From positions 3,599,001-3,663,000 of the forward strand of contig CP021371.1 of NCBI GenBank assembly GCA_002600635.1: a DNA stretch of 64,000 nucleotides, given 5' to 3'. Position 1 is the first letter of the stretch. Every line of letters starts with the position of its first letter. Below the pieces are notes generated by a model. It ran no database searches and was not told the origin of the DNA. It saw nothing but the letters and a program-made list of their open reading frames with translations. Position numbers and translations under genes: made by a program. Shown in pieces: positions 1 through 9,238 of this stretch. The stretch is from Rhizobium sp. ACO-34A (GTDB taxonomy: Bacteria > Pseudomonadota > Alphaproteobacteria > Rhizobiales > Rhizobiaceae).

Positions 1-1160
1 AGATGGTTCGCGACGGCCATGCCTTCCGCTGCTTCTGCACGCCGGAACGCCTGGAAATGATGCGTGAAGCCCAGCGCGCCAAGGGCCTTCCGCCGAAGTA
101 TGACGGTCACTGCCTGAACCTCAAGGCCGAGGAAGTCACCGAGCGCATGGCATCGGGTGAACCCTCCGTCGTGCGCATGAAGATCCCGACCGAAGGCTCC
201 TGCGACTTCAACGACGGCGTCTATGGCGACGTTTCGATCCCGTGGGAAGCCGTCGACATGCAGGTCCTGCTCAAGGCCGACGGCATGCCGACCTATCACA
301 TGGCGAACGTCGTCGACGACCATCTGATGAAGATCACCCACGTCGCCCGCGGCGAGGAATGGCTGGCCTCGGTGCCGAAGCACATCCTGATCTACAGGTA
401 TCTCGGTCTCGAGCCGCCGAAGTTCATGCACCTGTCGCTGATGCGCAATGCCGACAAGTCCAAGCTGTCGAAGCGCAAGAACCCGACCTCGATCTCCTAT
501 TACTCGGCACTCGGCTACCTGCCGGAGGCCCTGATGAACTTCCTTGGCCTGTTCTTCATCCAGATCGCCGAAGGCGAAGAGATGCTGACCATGGACGAGC
601 TTGCCGAAAAGTTCGATCCGGACAACCTTTCCAAGGCCGGCGCGATCTTCGACGTGCAGAAGCTCGACTGGCTGAACGGCCGCTGGATGCGCGAAAAGCT
701 GACGCCCGAGGAATTCCTCGCACGCGTCTTCGAATGGGCCTCGGAAAACGACCGCCTGACGGAAGGCCTGAAGCTCGCCCAGAGTCGTATCTCCAAGCTC
801 GGCGAACTGCCGCAGCTCGCCGGCTTCCTGCTGGCGAACGACGTCGGTCTGACGCCTGCATCCTTCGCCGGTCTCAAGACCTCCCCGGCCGAAACGCTGG
901 AGATCGTCAACACGGTGGCCTTCGATCTCGAAAAGATCCTCGAATGGAACGTCGAGACGATCGAGCAGGAACTGCGCGACATTTCCGATCGCCTCGGCAA
1001 GAAGCTGCGCGTCGTCACCCCGCCACTGTTCGTGGCCGTGTCCGGCAGCTCGCGTTCGCTACCGCTGTTCGACTCGATGGCGCTTCTCGGCCGCTCGGTC
1101 GTGCGCCAGCGCCTCAAGGTCGCATCGCAGGTGCTGACCTCGATGGTCGGCGCGCAGTAA
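1..1160 (+). CDS. gltX: Glutamyl-tRNA synthetase, 5'-truncated by the window
   Basis: Class I aminoacyl-tRNA synthetase that charges tRNA-Glu in the cytoplasm; about 385 C-terminal residues are present and the HIGH-motif end lies outside the window. Seen: a CFC...YDGHC pattern typical of the GluRS zinc-binding insert (residues about 10-37 of the fragment), the THVARGEEW segment, and the KMSKS-loop variant KLSKRK at about residue 154, followed by the anticodon-binding half. The reading frame is open back to the first base, so the coding region runs off the left edge. lysS follows after 41 bp on the same strand, so the two may be cotranscribed. The GlnRS/GluRS split is not tested, but the zinc motif and length favour bacterial GltX. 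Confidence 0.93.
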   Translation, partial: MVRDGHAFRCFCTPERLEMMREAQRAKGLPPKYDGHCLNLKAEEVTERMASGEPSVVRMKIPTEGSCDFNDGVYGDVSIPWEAVDMQVLLKADGMPTYHMANVVDDHLMKITHVARGEEWLASVPKHILIYRYLGLEPPKFMHLSLMRNADKSKLSKRKNPTSISYYSALGYLPEALMNFLGLFFIQIAEGEEMLTMDELAEKFDPDNLSKAGAIFDVQKLDWLNGRWMREKLTPEEFLARVFEWASENDRLTEGLKLAQSRISKLGELPQLAGFLLANDVGLTPASFAGLKTSPAETLEIVNTVAFDLEKILEWNVETIEQELRDISDRLGKKLRVVTPPLFVAVSGSSRSLPLFDSMALLGRSVVRQRLKVASQVLTSMVGAQ

Positions 1161-1201
1161 GAAAGTCTCGATCGGCAAACAGCCGTCACAGGAACGAATG
1201 A

Positions 1202-2695
1202 ATGTCTGAAACGAAGAACGAAACCGCCCTTTCCTCCGACGCCACCGAAGTGCGCGCCCAGAAGCTGGCGAAGCTGCGCGAAACCATCGGCGACGTCTAT
1301 CCGGCGCATTTCCACCGCACCATGACGAACGCGGAGCTTTCGGCGAAATACGAAAGCCTGGAGCCCGATACCGAGACGCAGGACGTCGTGACCGTTGCCG
1401 GCCGCGTCTATTCCTCGCGCAATTCCGGCATGTTCATGGACATCCATGACGCCTCGGGCAAGATCCAGATCTTCAGCCACAAGGATGTCACCCCGGAAGA
1501 AGCCCGCAACATGCTGGCGCTGATCGACCTTGGCGACATCATCGGCGTCACCGGCACCGTGCGCCGCACCAAGCGCGGCGAACTGTCGATCAACGCCCGC
1601 GAAATCGTCATGCTGACGAAGACGCTGCTGCCGATGCCCGAAAAGTGGCATGGCGTTGCCGATGTCGAGATCCGCTACCGCAAGCGCCACCTCGACCTTC
1701 TGACCAACGATGAATCGAAGCTGCGTTTCCTGCAACGTTCGAAGATCATCTCCGGCGTTCGCCGTTTCATGGAAACGGACGGCTTCATGGAAGTCGAGAC
1801 GCCGATGCTGCAGTCGATCTACGGCGGCGCGACGGCCGAGCCCTTCAAGACCCACCACAACACGCTGAAGATGGACATGTACCTGCGCATCGCGCCGGAA
1901 CTGTTCCTCAAGCGCACGCTGGTTTCGGGCCTTGCCGACAAGATCTTCGAGATCAACCGCAACTTCCGCAACGAAGGCGTCTCGACCCGGCACAATCCCG
2001 AATTCACCATGATGGAGTGCTACTGGGCCTATGCCGACTACGAGGACGTGATGGACCTCGTCGAACGGCTGTTCGCCAGCCTCGCGACGGCCATCCACGG
2101 CACCACGGAAGTGCCCTACGGCGACAAGGTCCTGTCCTTCAAGGGTCCGTTCCGCCGCATCTCCATGCCGGGCTCCGTCAAGGAAAAGACCGGTATCGAC
2201 TTCCTCGCCATCAAGACGGACGAGGAAGCCCGCGCCGCTGCCCGCCACGCCGGCTTCGAAGTCGAGAAGGACGCGACCTGGGGCGAATGCCTTGCCTTCA
2301 TCTTCGAGGAAACCGTCGAAGGCGACCTCATACAGCCGGCGCACGTCGTCGACTTCCCGAAGGACATCTCGCCCTTCGCCAAGGAGGTCCCGGGCGAGCC
2401 GCGCCTCGTCGAACGCTTCGAGACCTATGTCAACGGCTGGGAGCTCGGCAACGCCTTCTCCGAACTCAACGATCCGGAAGAACAGCGCGCCCGCATGGTC
2501 GAGCAGCTTGCCCAGGCCCACGCCCGTGGCGAGAAGGAAAAGGCGCTCGATGACGAGTTCCTCGACGCCATGGACCAGGGCATGCCGCCCGCCGGCGGTC
2601 TCGGCATCGGTATCGACCGCCTGATCATGGTGCTGACCAACGCCCCGTCGATCCGCGACGTCATCCTCTTCCCCGCCCGCCGCAACAAGGACTGA
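1202..2695 (+). CDS. lysS: Lysyl-tRNA synthetase, class II
   Basis: Cytosolic class II synthetase of 497 residues that attaches lysine to tRNA-Lys. An N-terminal OB-fold anticodon-binding domain (about residues 60-150, VTVAGRVYSSRNSGMF) precedes the catalytic core. Motif 2 is seen as FRNEGVSTRHNPEFTMMECY, and motif 3 near the C-terminus as GIGIDRLIMVL. The ATG at 1202 is preceded by AGGAACG and gives a normal-length protein. Some alphaproteobacteria carry the unrelated class I LysRS; this is clearly the class II form. A strong intrinsic terminator follows at 2723-2751. A 668-codon open frame on the opposite strand is only a shadow of this gene. Confidence 0.95.
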   Translation: MSETKNETALSSDATEVRAQKLAKLRETIGDVYPAHFHRTMTNAELSAKYESLEPDTETQDVVTVAGRVYSSRNSGMFMDIHDASGKIQIFSHKDVTPEEARNMLALIDLGDIIGVTGTVRRTKRGELSINAREIVMLTKTLLPMPEKWHGVADVEIRYRKRHLDLLTNDESKLRFLQRSKIISGVRRFMETDGFMEVETPMLQSIYGGATAEPFKTHHNTLKMDMYLRIAPELFLKRTLVSGLADKIFEINRNFRNEGVSTRHNPEFTMMECYWAYADYEDVMDLVERLFASLATAIHGTTEVPYGDKVLSFKGPFRRISMPGSVKEKTGIDFLAIKTDEEARAAARHAGFEVEKDATWGECLAFIFEETVEGDLIQPAHVVDFPKDISPFAKEVPGEPRLVERFETYVNGWELGNAFSELNDPEEQRARMVEQLAQAHARGEKEKALDDEFLDAMDQGMPPAGGLGIGIDRLIMVLTNAPSIRDVILFPARRNKD

Positions 2696-2722
2696 GGCAG
2701 GTTCGAACAGGAAATAATACAG

Positions 2723-2751
2723 AGAGGCGGCTGGTGGCTGCCTCTTTTTTT
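2723..2751 (+). terminator. Rho-independent terminator after lysS
   Basis: A 9-bp stem (AGAGGCGGC / GCTGCCTCT with one G-U pair) and a 5-nt TGGTG loop run directly into seven T residues. It lies 28 bp after the lysS stop and separates lysS from the convergent gene ending at 2804. Confidence 0.9.
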
Positions 2752-2803
2752 GCCTACCGCCCAGCCTTGGCTTTACTTCGATAGCATTGCGGGAACAGCC
2801 ACG

Positions 2804-3670
2804 TTACTCGATCACAAAATTCCATTCGATGCGGCCGTGCAGTGGTGCGCTGACCTGACCCGCATTGTGAGAAGCCGAGCCGACACCGCTGATCTCTGCC
2901 GACCCGGCCCATTCGCCGGGACTGTCTGACGGCTGGTCGTACACTGTCAGAAATCGTTCTCCCTCGACCAGCGACACCGCCTTCTCATCCGTAAACGCCT
3001 CGACCCCGAGCGTAACCCCGACCGGCAGGGAAACGGGAAGACGCAGGCTCATCGTATTCGCCGCCTTGTCGATGGTCATCTCGACCCCGCAAAGGGTGTC
3101 GGTCAGGCGCTCGTCGGTGACCGGAAGGCTCCGGTTTCCACTGCGGGAGAATCTGTAGGACCGCGCCGGTTGCGGCGGTGGTATATAGACCCCGCTCAGC
3201 GTATCGCTGACCTTCAGGCTTCCCGTTACACAGGTCCCGTTGCGGTCCCCGGCAAGATTGTGGAAACGCCCCGGCTGCTGACCGGTCATCTGCTGGAAGA
3301 CATTGCCGCCATTGCCCTTAGCCGCAAACTCCATCATCACACGGGCAAGACAGGCCTGATCGCCAACACAGGCATTGATCCCGCCCTTCAGCCCTTCCAT
3401 CTCCGGAGAGAGTACGGCACCGGCAGGCTTTGCCGCGACGATGGGAAATCCGTCATTGCCGACCTCGACCATCGCGAATTCGACAGCCATCCCTCTCTTC
3501 GCATCGATTGCCGCCCATTCGACGCCATTCGGCATGTCGACCCGCTGCGAGCCGGAAAGCTCCAGCCTGACCGTCAACCGCCCTCTCGAATTACCCTCGA
3601 ACGGATCATTCGCGGTAACATGAGTGGCGTTGATCAGGAACAGACTCGCAAGACAAATGGCAACGCGCAT
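2804..3670 (-). CDS. Secreted/periplasmic protein of unknown function
   Basis: 288 residues. The ATG at 3670 is chosen over a longer frame because it follows AAGGGGGA at good spacing and starts a clear signal peptide (MRVAICLASLFLINATHVTA, probable cleavage near ...VTA|ND). The mature part is soluble-looking with four cysteines in two neighbourhoods (NACVGDQAC; GTCVTG and DTLCGVE), compatible with two disulfides. It has no transmembrane segment after the leader. I do not recognise the family. It converges on lysS and follows, on the same strand, the GHG-repeat membrane protein, from which a 190-bp gap separates it. Two 12-bp direct repeats lie upstream at 3746-3777. Confidence 0.75.
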   Translation of the reverse strand: MRVAICLASLFLINATHVTANDPFEGNSRGRLTVRLELSGSQRVDMPNGVEWAAIDAKRGMAVEFAMVEVGNDGFPIVAAKPAGAVLSPEMEGLKGGINACVGDQACLARVMMEFAAKGNGGNVFQQMTGQQPGRFHNLAGDRNGTCVTGSLKVSDTLSGVYIPPPQPARSYRFSRSGNRSLPVTDERLTDTLCGVEMTIDKAANTMSLRLPVSLPVGVTLGVEAFTDEKAVSLVEGERFLTVYDQPSDSPGEWAGSAEISGVGSASHNAGQVSAPLHGRIEWNFVIE

Positions 3671-3745
3671 GACAAATCCCCCTTGCTCAAGCGAAGGGCA
3701 AGTCATAACGGGCGGCCATTTTGACGCCAATGTCGCAAGGTCGGG

Positions 3746-3777
3746 AAAGAGTTATGCCGGAACGCAAAGAGTTATGC
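3746..3777 (-). promoter_or_regulatory. Two direct 12-bp repeats upstream of the secreted-protein gene
   Basis: AAAGAGTTATGC occurs at 3746-3757 and again at 3766-3777, a 20-bp period (about two helical turns). It lies 76-107 bp upstream of the start at 3670. Tandem half-sites at this spacing are typical of activator or response-regulator sites. That function is inference only. Confidence 0.4.
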
Positions 3778-3860
3778 GATCCGGTCGGTTTCTGCAGATG
3801 GCGCTGAACATTGGCAGAAGCATAACAGGAATGCCGCCGGGCGGCATTCCACAGGGTCAC

Positions 3861-5468
3861 TCAGTGACTGGCTTCCGCTTGCTGCTTGGCATCCTTGCTC
3901 TCGCTCGCCTTGGGCGGCAGCGCGAGGCTGTCCTCGGCCGGGATAACGGCAGCCGGCTGTTCGTCATGCGCCTTTGTCTCATCGGCACTGGGCTCATGCT
4001 CCGCCGGGGCAGCAGCAGCGTTGACCGGGGCGGCACGCAGCTTCGCAAGCCACGCGGCACCTGCCGCATCGGCTTCGGTGCTCATCTCGCCATCCCCGTG
4101 ATCCGCCACCGCGGCTTCGGCCTTATTGGCCTCTCCGGGCTTCGCTGCCGGCGCATGGGCCTGCTCACCGGCCTGCTCTCCATGCAAACCGTCTTCAGCC
4201 GCCGGTGCTGCCGGAGCGCTCGCCTGCTCGGCAGGCACGACCTTCTGGCCGGCGCCTCCGAACGGCAGCGGCTTGACTTCCTTCTCCCCGAAAATCATTC
4301 CGCTGACGGAGCCAAACCAACCCTTCGACGCCTCGGCAGCAGCCGGAACGGCAGCAACTTCATGCTCCGGAGCAAACGGCTCCGTTCCATGCGCGATGGC
4401 CTGTTTTCCTGCCGCCGTGTCATGCGGCATTTCCTCAGCCACCGGCTTCGCGTCACCGTGCCCGGCATCCTCTTCGGCGGCTGCCTGTTCGATCACGGGT
4501 TCACCATCGCCCGCCTCGCCTTCAGCGGCAGGTGCGGCTGCATGGTCTTCAGAACCGGGAGCGGCAGCGTCTTCCTTGTCGCCACCGAGGATCATGCCCT
4601 TGATCGAGGCGAACCAGCCCTTGCTCTTGCCCTCGGCTCCTTCAGGTGCAGCCTCGCCATGTCCTTCGGCCGAAACCTCGGCACCATGACCTTCAGCAGG
4701 AGCCGCCTCGCCATGGCCGGACGCCTCGCCGTGACCCGACGACGCGCCTTCCTCCTTGGCTTCACCATGGCCTTCTGCAGGCTTGGTCTCGCCATGACCC
4801 TCGGAAGCTGCGCCATGCCCGTCCGGCGTCGCGACTTCCGGCTTCACGCAGTCCGTTTGGTCGTCGAGCCGGGAAACCAGCTGGCCGATATCGTCTTCCG
4901 TCAGATTGATCTTTTCGCCGTAGAACTGGCCGATTTCATTGGCCTGCCTGTCGACGTAACGTGCGGTAAACATCTGCCCGCCGGCATATTCCGGCACGCG
5001 CGAGGGATCGGAAATGAAGAGAACATCGGCACCTATGGCGCGACCGCGCATATCGGGCACCGTCTTCGGCCCCTTGGTATCGAGAACCACCACCTGGATC
5101 AGGTCCGGTTTCATCTGATCGTGAACGACGCTCGCCACGCGCAGTGCCGTCCTGACCCGCGCAAGACCGTCATCGGTTTCAGCGGTGGTGATGTATTTGC
5201 GGATCCAGAAGCGATCCTTCTTCTTCACCGTGACGGTCTTTACCTCGGTGCAGGCAAGGCCGTTCAGCTGGGCATAGGAAGGTCCAAGAATCTTGTCCGC
5301 GCCGATATAGACGGCAGCGGCTCCGGTCGTGCCGCACAGCACCAGCACACCGCCGAATGCGAGAACCAGTTTTCGTGAGATATGGATCTTGCCGATACCC
5401 TTCACGCCGAAAACCCCAACATCGCGATGCCCCGCTGTTTCACGCAATACTGAGGCGATACTTGCCAT
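3861..5468 (-). CDS. Single-pass membrane protein with GHG-repeat, His-rich low-complexity tail
   Basis: 535 residues. A short cytoplasmic N-terminus, one hydrophobic segment at about 33-55 (LVLAFGGVLVLCGTTGAAAV), then a conserved-looking periplasmic domain to about residue 210 with two cysteines. After that comes a long acidic Ala/Glu/Gly/His-rich region with about eight GHG(E/A/D) units, and two copies of a K-G-W-F-x-S-(I/V)-x-G-M-I motif. No family is recognised. The many His and Glu residues could bind divalent metal, and the gene is divergent from a Mn/Fe importer, with Mur-like dyads in the shared gap. A metal-buffering role is inference. The ATG at 5468 has a weak ribosome site; a strong AGGAGG lies about 38 nt further upstream, but the frame is closed there. 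Confidence 0.75.
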   Translation of the reverse strand: MASIASVLRETAGHRDVGVFGVKGIGKIHISRKLVLAFGGVLVLCGTTGAAAVYIGADKILGPSYAQLNGLACTEVKTVTVKKKDRFWIRKYITTAETDDGLARVRTALRVASVVHDQMKPDLIQVVVLDTKGPKTVPDMRGRAIGADVLFISDPSRVPEYAGGQMFTARYVDRQANEIGQFYGEKINLTEDDIGQLVSRLDDQTDCVKPEVATPDGHGAASEGHGETKPAEGHGEAKEEGASSGHGEASGHGEAAPAEGHGAEVSAEGHGEAAPEGAEGKSKGWFASIKGMILGGDKEDAAAPGSEDHAAAPAAEGEAGDGEPVIEQAAAEEDAGHGDAKPVAEEMPHDTAAGKQAIAHGTEPFAPEHEVAAVPAAAEASKGWFGSVSGMIFGEKEVKPLPFGGAGQKVVPAEQASAPAAPAAEDGLHGEQAGEQAHAPAAKPGEANKAEAAVADHGDGEMSTEADAAGAAWLAKLRAAPVNAAAAPAEHEPSADETKAHDEQPAAVIPAEDSLALPPKASESKDAKQQAEASH

Positions 5469-5559
5469 AACGTTGTTGAAGAAGGTTTAATCTCGCCTGA
5501 ACAATCCTCCTCAATCGGCAGCCGATCCATCCTCGCTCCGGGCGCTTCCCTCCCTTTAG

Positions 5560-5576
5560 TTGCAAATAATTCGCAA
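5560..5576. promoter_or_regulatory. Mur-box-like dyad 1
   Basis: TTGCAAATAATTCGCAA: arms TTGCAAAT / ATTCGCAA around a central A, with one mismatch. It lies upstream of the candidate sitA -35 and 92 bp from the start of the divergent His-rich gene. It resembles the Mn-responsive Mur (Fur-family) sites known upstream of rhizobial sitABCD, as I remember them. Confidence 0.6.
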
Positions 5577-5581
5577 TAGCA

Positions 5582-5609
5582 TTGACAAGCCGGAATTCCG
5601 CGTTACCTT
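5582..5609 (+). promoter_or_regulatory. Candidate sigma-70 promoter of sitABCD
   Basis: TTGACA at 5582-5587, a 16-bp spacer, then TACCTT at 5604-5609. The predicted start would fall inside dyad 2, so a bound repressor would block initiation. Inferred from motif match and position. Confidence 0.5.
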
Positions 5610-5612
5610 TTA

Positions 5613-5629
5613 TTGCGAATTATTCGCAA
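5613..5629. promoter_or_regulatory. Mur-box-like dyad 2
   Basis: TTGCGAATTATTCGCAA is a perfect 8+1+8 palindrome overlapping the likely sitA transcription start. Its centre is 53 bp (about five turns) from dyad 1, so both sites would lie on the same face of the helix and bracket the promoter. This fits manganese-dependent repression by Mur. Confidence 0.65.
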
Positions 5630-5648
5630 AAACTTTTCGGAGTCCTGA

Positions 5649-6539
5649 ATGTCGATACGCATCCTCCCCGCGCTGGCGGCTCTGGCAATGTTCGTTTTCC
5701 CGCAAGGAGCCGGAGCGGCCGAACGCCTGAAGGTCATCACCACCTTCACCGTCATCGCCGACATGGCGAAGAATGTCGCAGGCGATGCGGCAGACGTCGA
5801 AAGCATCACCAAGCCGGGCGCCGAAATTCATAACTACCAGCCGACCCCGCGCGACATTCTCAAGGCTCGCGATGCGAACCTCGTTCTGTGGAACGGCCTC
5901 AATCTCGAGCGCTGGTTCGAGAAATTCCTCGCCAATCTCGGTGACGTTCCCTCCGCTGTCGTCAGCGACGGTATCGAGCCGATGAGCATTTCCGGCGGTG
6001 CCTATGACGGAAAACCGAACCCGCACGCATGGATGTCTCCGGAAAACGCGGTTCTTTATGTCGAGAATATCCGCAAGGCGCTGAGCGATGCCGACCCGGA
6101 CAATGCCGCCACCTATGCCGCCAATGCCGCCGCCTATTCCGAGAAGATCAAGGCGGAGATCGGTCCGTTGAAAGCCGAGATCGACACGCTGCCGGCCGAC
6201 AGGCGCTGGCTCGTCACCAGCGAAGGCGCGTTCTCCTATCTCGCCCGCGACCTCGGTCTGAAGGAACTTTATCTCTGGCCGATCAATGCCGATAGCCAGG
6301 GCTCCCCGCAGCAGGTGCGCGCCGTCGTCGATGCGGTCAGGGAACACAATATCCACGTCGTCTTCAGCGAGAGCACGGTGTCCGACAAGCCTGCCCGTCA
6401 GGTCGCCGCCGAAACCGGCGCGGCATATGGCGGCGTGCTCTATGTCGACTCCCTCAGCGAAGCCGACGGCCCCGTCCCCACATATATCGATCTTCTTCGC
6501 GTGACCGTCGCCACCGTCGCCAAAGGCCTGACACAATGA
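5649..6539 (+). CDS. sitA: Mn(II)/Fe(II) ABC transporter, periplasmic binding protein
   Basis: 296-residue cluster A-I (ZnuA/SitA/PsaA) solute-binding protein with a signal peptide ending ...GAGA|AE. The four expected metal ligands are visible: His in GAEIHNYQP, His in NPHAWMSPE, Glu in [10 protein letters not shown], Asp in [11 protein letters not shown] Glu in the third position, rather than His, is the pattern of manganese/ferrous-iron binders, and there is no His-rich loop as in ZnuA. The start ATG follows GGAG at 5639. Its stop overlaps the start of sitB (ATGA). The two Mur-like dyads and promoter lie directly upstream. A zinc substrate is the main alternative. Confidence 0.88.
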   Translation: MSIRILPALAALAMFVFPQGAGAAERLKVITTFTVIADMAKNVAGDAADVESITKPGAEIHNYQPTPRDILKARDANLVLWNGLNLERWFEKFLANLGDVPSAVVSDGIEPMSISGGAYDGKPNPHAWMSPENAVLYVENIRKALSDADPDNAATYAANAAAYSEKIKAEIGPLKAEIDTLPADRRWLVTSEGAFSYLARDLGLKELYLWPINADSQGSPQQVRAVVDAVREHNIHVVFSESTVSDKPARQVAAETGAAYGGVLYVDSLSEADGPVPTYIDLLRVTVATVAKGLTQ

Positions 6540-7483
6540 TTATGGGAAGCTCTGGGATCGCCGGAAACACAGGCAAGGCCGCCGCCCGGGAAGGCATCCG
6601 CGCCGACGATATCACCGTCACATACCGCAACGGCCACACGGCGCTTCGCCATGCGAGCTTTGCCGTTCCCAAAGGCACGATCACCGCACTCGTCGGCGTC
6701 AATGGCGCTGGCAAGTCCACCATCTTCAAGGCCATCATGGGTTTCGTGCCGCTGGCGGCCGGCAGGATTTCGGTGCTCGGAATGCCCGTCCGTGAAGCCC
6801 TGCGCCAGAACCTGGTTGCCTATGTGCCACAGGCCGAAGAAGTCGACTGGAACTTCCCCGTTCTGGTCGAGGACGTGGTGATGATGGGCCGCTACGGCCA
6901 CATGAATTTCCTGCGCATTCCCGGCCGCCGCGATCATCAGATGGTGGACGAGGCGCTCGCCCGCGTCGGCATGAGCGATTTCCGCAAGCGCCAGATCGGC
7001 GAACTCTCGGGCGGCCAGCGCAAGCGTGTCTTCCTCGCCCGCGCGCTCGCCCAGGAAGGACAGGTGATCCTGCTCGACGAACCCTTCACCGGGGTCGATG
7101 TCACCACCGAGGAACAGATCATCGCGCTGATGCGGGATCTGAGAGCCGAAGGCCGCGTCATGCTGGTTTCCACCCACAATCTCGGCAGCGTGCCGGAATT
7201 CTGCGACCGGGCCATCTTCGTCAAGGGAACCGTGATCGCCTCCGGCCGGACGGAGGACACCTTCAACGAGGAAAACCTCAAGATCGCCTTCGGCGGCGCG
7301 CTCCGCCACTTCGTTCTGGGTGGCGCCGAACTGCACGACGATGCCGACAGCCGGCAAGTCAAGGTCATCACCGACGACGAACGCCCCTTCGTCATCTACA
7401 GCACACCGGAGACGGAAAACACGACGGAAAGCCGAACGGAAATACCGGAAGCGGAGGGCATCGATGATCGACGTCCTTCTTGA
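6536..7483 (+). CDS. sitB: Mn(II)/Fe(II) ABC transporter, ATP-binding protein
   Basis: 315-residue cytoplasmic ATPase. Walker A GVNGAGKS, signature LSGGQRKR, Walker B VILLDEP and a switch His (STHN) are all intact. The start overlaps the sitA stop by 4 bp. The C-terminus carries about 45 extra polar residues (from [10 protein letters not shown] on) beyond the usual ATPase end, and these overlap the start of the next gene by 20 bp. It drives the two following permeases. Confidence 0.9.
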   Translation: MIMGSSGIAGNTGKAAAREGIRADDITVTYRNGHTALRHASFAVPKGTITALVGVNGAGKSTIFKAIMGFVPLAAGRISVLGMPVREALRQNLVAYVPQAEEVDWNFPVLVEDVVMMGRYGHMNFLRIPGRRDHQMVDEALARVGMSDFRKRQIGELSGGQRKRVFLARALAQEGQVILLDEPFTGVDVTTEEQIIALMRDLRAEGRVMLVSTHNLGSVPEFCDRAIFVKGTVIASGRTEDTFNEENLKIAFGGALRHFVLGGAELHDDADSRQVKVITDDERPFVIYSTPETENTTESRTEIPEAEGIDDRRPS

Positions 7484-8336
7484 GCCTTTCGGCTATGACT
7501 ACATGCGCAACGCCATTTTCGTCAGCGCGCTTGTCGGCGGCGTCTGCGGCTTTCTATCCTCCTATCTGATGCTCAAGGGCTGGTCGCTAATCGGCGACGC
7601 CCTCTCCCACGCCATCGTGCCGGGCGTCGCCGGAGCCTACATGCTCGGCCTGCCCTTCGCCTTCGGCGCTTTCATCTCCGGCGGTCTTGCGGCGGCGGCC
7701 ATGCTTTTCCTCAACCAGCGAACCCGCCTCAAGGAAGACGCCATCATCGGCCTGATCTTCACTTCCTTCTTCGGGCTTGGCCTGTTCATGGTCTCGCTCT
7801 CTCCCGTTTCGGTGAACATCCAGACCATCGTGCTCGGCAACATCCTCGCCATCACACCGGCCGATACGCTGCAGCTCGTCATCATCGGCGGCGTCAGCCT
7901 CGTCGTCCTGACGGCCAAGTGGAAGGACTTCATGGTCGCCTTCTTCGATGAGAACCACGCCCGCTCGATCGGCCTCAGGCCGGATCTGCTGAAAGTGATC
8001 TTCTTCACACTGCTCGCCGGCTCCACCGTCGCCGCTCTCCAGACAGTCGGCGCCTTCCTCGTGATCGCCATGGTGGTGACGCCGGGCGCGACCGCCTACC
8101 TGCTCACCGACCGCTTCCAGCGCCTCATCGTAATGGCCTTCGTAATTGGCGCGGCCACGAGCTTTATCGGCGCATACATCAGCTATTTCCTCGACGGAGC
8201 GACCGGCGGCGTCATCGTCGTGCTGCAAACCGCAATCTTCCTGACCGCTTTCGTCTTCGCGCCGAAGCATGGCCTTCTTGCCGCCCGCCGCCGCGCCCGG
8301 GCGGCACTCGCAGAACCATTGGAGGCAGCGCAGTGA
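7464..8336 (+). CDS. sitC: Mn(II)/Fe(II) ABC transporter, permease 1
   Basis: 290-residue ABC-3 family inner-membrane permease with many hydrophobic segments, e.g. [20 protein letters not shown] and [20 protein letters not shown]. The true start is the ATG at 7464 ([11 protein letters not shown]); a longer in-frame extension is just overlap with the end of sitB. The family hallmark [14 protein letters not shown] is present. Its stop overlaps the GTG of sitD. It pairs with sitD to form the transmembrane channel. Confidence 0.9.
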   Translation: MIDVLLEPFGYDYMRNAIFVSALVGGVCGFLSSYLMLKGWSLIGDALSHAIVPGVAGAYMLGLPFAFGAFISGGLAAAAMLFLNQRTRLKEDAIIGLIFTSFFGLGLFMVSLSPVSVNIQTIVLGNILAITPADTLQLVIIGGVSLVVLTAKWKDFMVAFFDENHARSIGLRPDLLKVIFFTLLAGSTVAALQTVGAFLVIAMVVTPGATAYLLTDRFQRLIVMAFVIGAATSFIGAYISYFLDGATGGVIVVLQTAIFLTAFVFAPKHGLLAARRRARAALAEPLEAAQ

Positions 8337-9190
8337 ACGACACGCTCGAACTTCTCATCCTGCCCTTCCAGCTTCCCTTCATGCAGTCGGCCTTCGTCAT
8401 CACGCTGATGATCGCCGTGCCGATGGCGCTGCTCTCCTGCCTCTTGGTGCTGAAAGGCTGGTCGCTGATGGGGGATGCGGTCTCCCATGCCGTGCTGCCG
8501 GGAATCGTGATCGCCTATATCGCTGGCATCCCGCTCGCCATAGGCGCCTTCATCGCCGGCCTCACCTGCGCGCTATTGACCGGCTATCTCAAGGAAAACA
8601 GCCGCATCAAGGAAGATACCGTCCTCGGCATCGTCTTCTCCGGCATGTTCGGCCTCGGACTGGTGCTTTACGTGAAGATCGAGAGCGACGTGCATCTCGA
8701 CCATATCCTGTTCGGTGACATGCTCGGCATCCTGCCGTCCGACCTTCTGGAAACCGGCCTGATCGCCCTTGCCGCAACGGTCTTTCTGGTGATCCTGCGC
8801 AAGGATCTTCTGGTACAGGCCTTCGATCCGCAGCACGCCCGCGCCATCGGCCTGCCGGTCCGGCTGCTGCATTACGGCCTGCTGGCTGTGTTGTCGCTCA
8901 CGGTCGTCGGCGCACTGAAGGCCGTCGGCATCATTCTTTCCGTCGCCATGCTGGTGGCTCCGGGCGCAATCGCCTTCCTCATCACCCGGCGGTTTCAGGC
9001 AATGCTGGTGACGGCGGTCGCCGTCGCCGTCACCGCTTCCGTCGCCGGCATCTATCTGAGCTTCCTGATCGACAGCGCCCCCGCCCCGACCATCGTTCTC
9101 CTGATGTCGGCCATGTTCGTCGCCGCCTTCCTGCGCACCATCTGGAAATCGCGCATTGGCCAGCGATCAGCGGTCGTCAACGATGGCTGA
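8333..9190 (+). CDS. sitD: Mn(II)/Fe(II) ABC transporter, permease 2
   Basis: 285-residue ABC-3 permease, paralogous to SitC (shared CLLVLKGWSLMGDAVSHAVL and the VVGALKAVGII helix). It starts with GTG at 8333, overlapping the sitC stop (GTGA). It is the last gene of the four-gene operon; a RIME element follows at 9239. No intrinsic terminator with a T-tract is obvious, so the RIME hairpin may serve as the transcript 3' end. Confidence 0.9.
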   Translation: MNDTLELLILPFQLPFMQSAFVITLMIAVPMALLSCLLVLKGWSLMGDAVSHAVLPGIVIAYIAGIPLAIGAFIAGLTCALLTGYLKENSRIKEDTVLGIVFSGMFGLGLVLYVKIESDVHLDHILFGDMLGILPSDLLETGLIALAATVFLVILRKDLLVQAFDPQHARAIGLPVRLLHYGLLAVLSLTVVGALKAVGIILSVAMLVAPGAIAFLITRRFQAMLVTAVAVAVTASVAGIYLSFLIDSAPAPTIVLLMSAMFVAAFLRTIWKSRIGQRSAVVNDG

Positions 9191-9238
9191 TATCCCTTTA
9201 CCAACGGCTCCTGTGATCGACAGCAGAATCCTCAGCGC

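Noticed and set aside
515..2521. 668-codon open frame opposite gltX/lysS
   Set aside because: Lies wholly antisense to two conserved synthetase genes; composition is a codon-bias shadow, with no recognisable domain or ribosome site.
3624..5378. 584-codon frame opposite the GHG-repeat gene
   Set aside because: Driven by the repetitive GC-rich sequence; the minus-strand reading has the membrane segment and coherent repeats, the plus-strand one does not.
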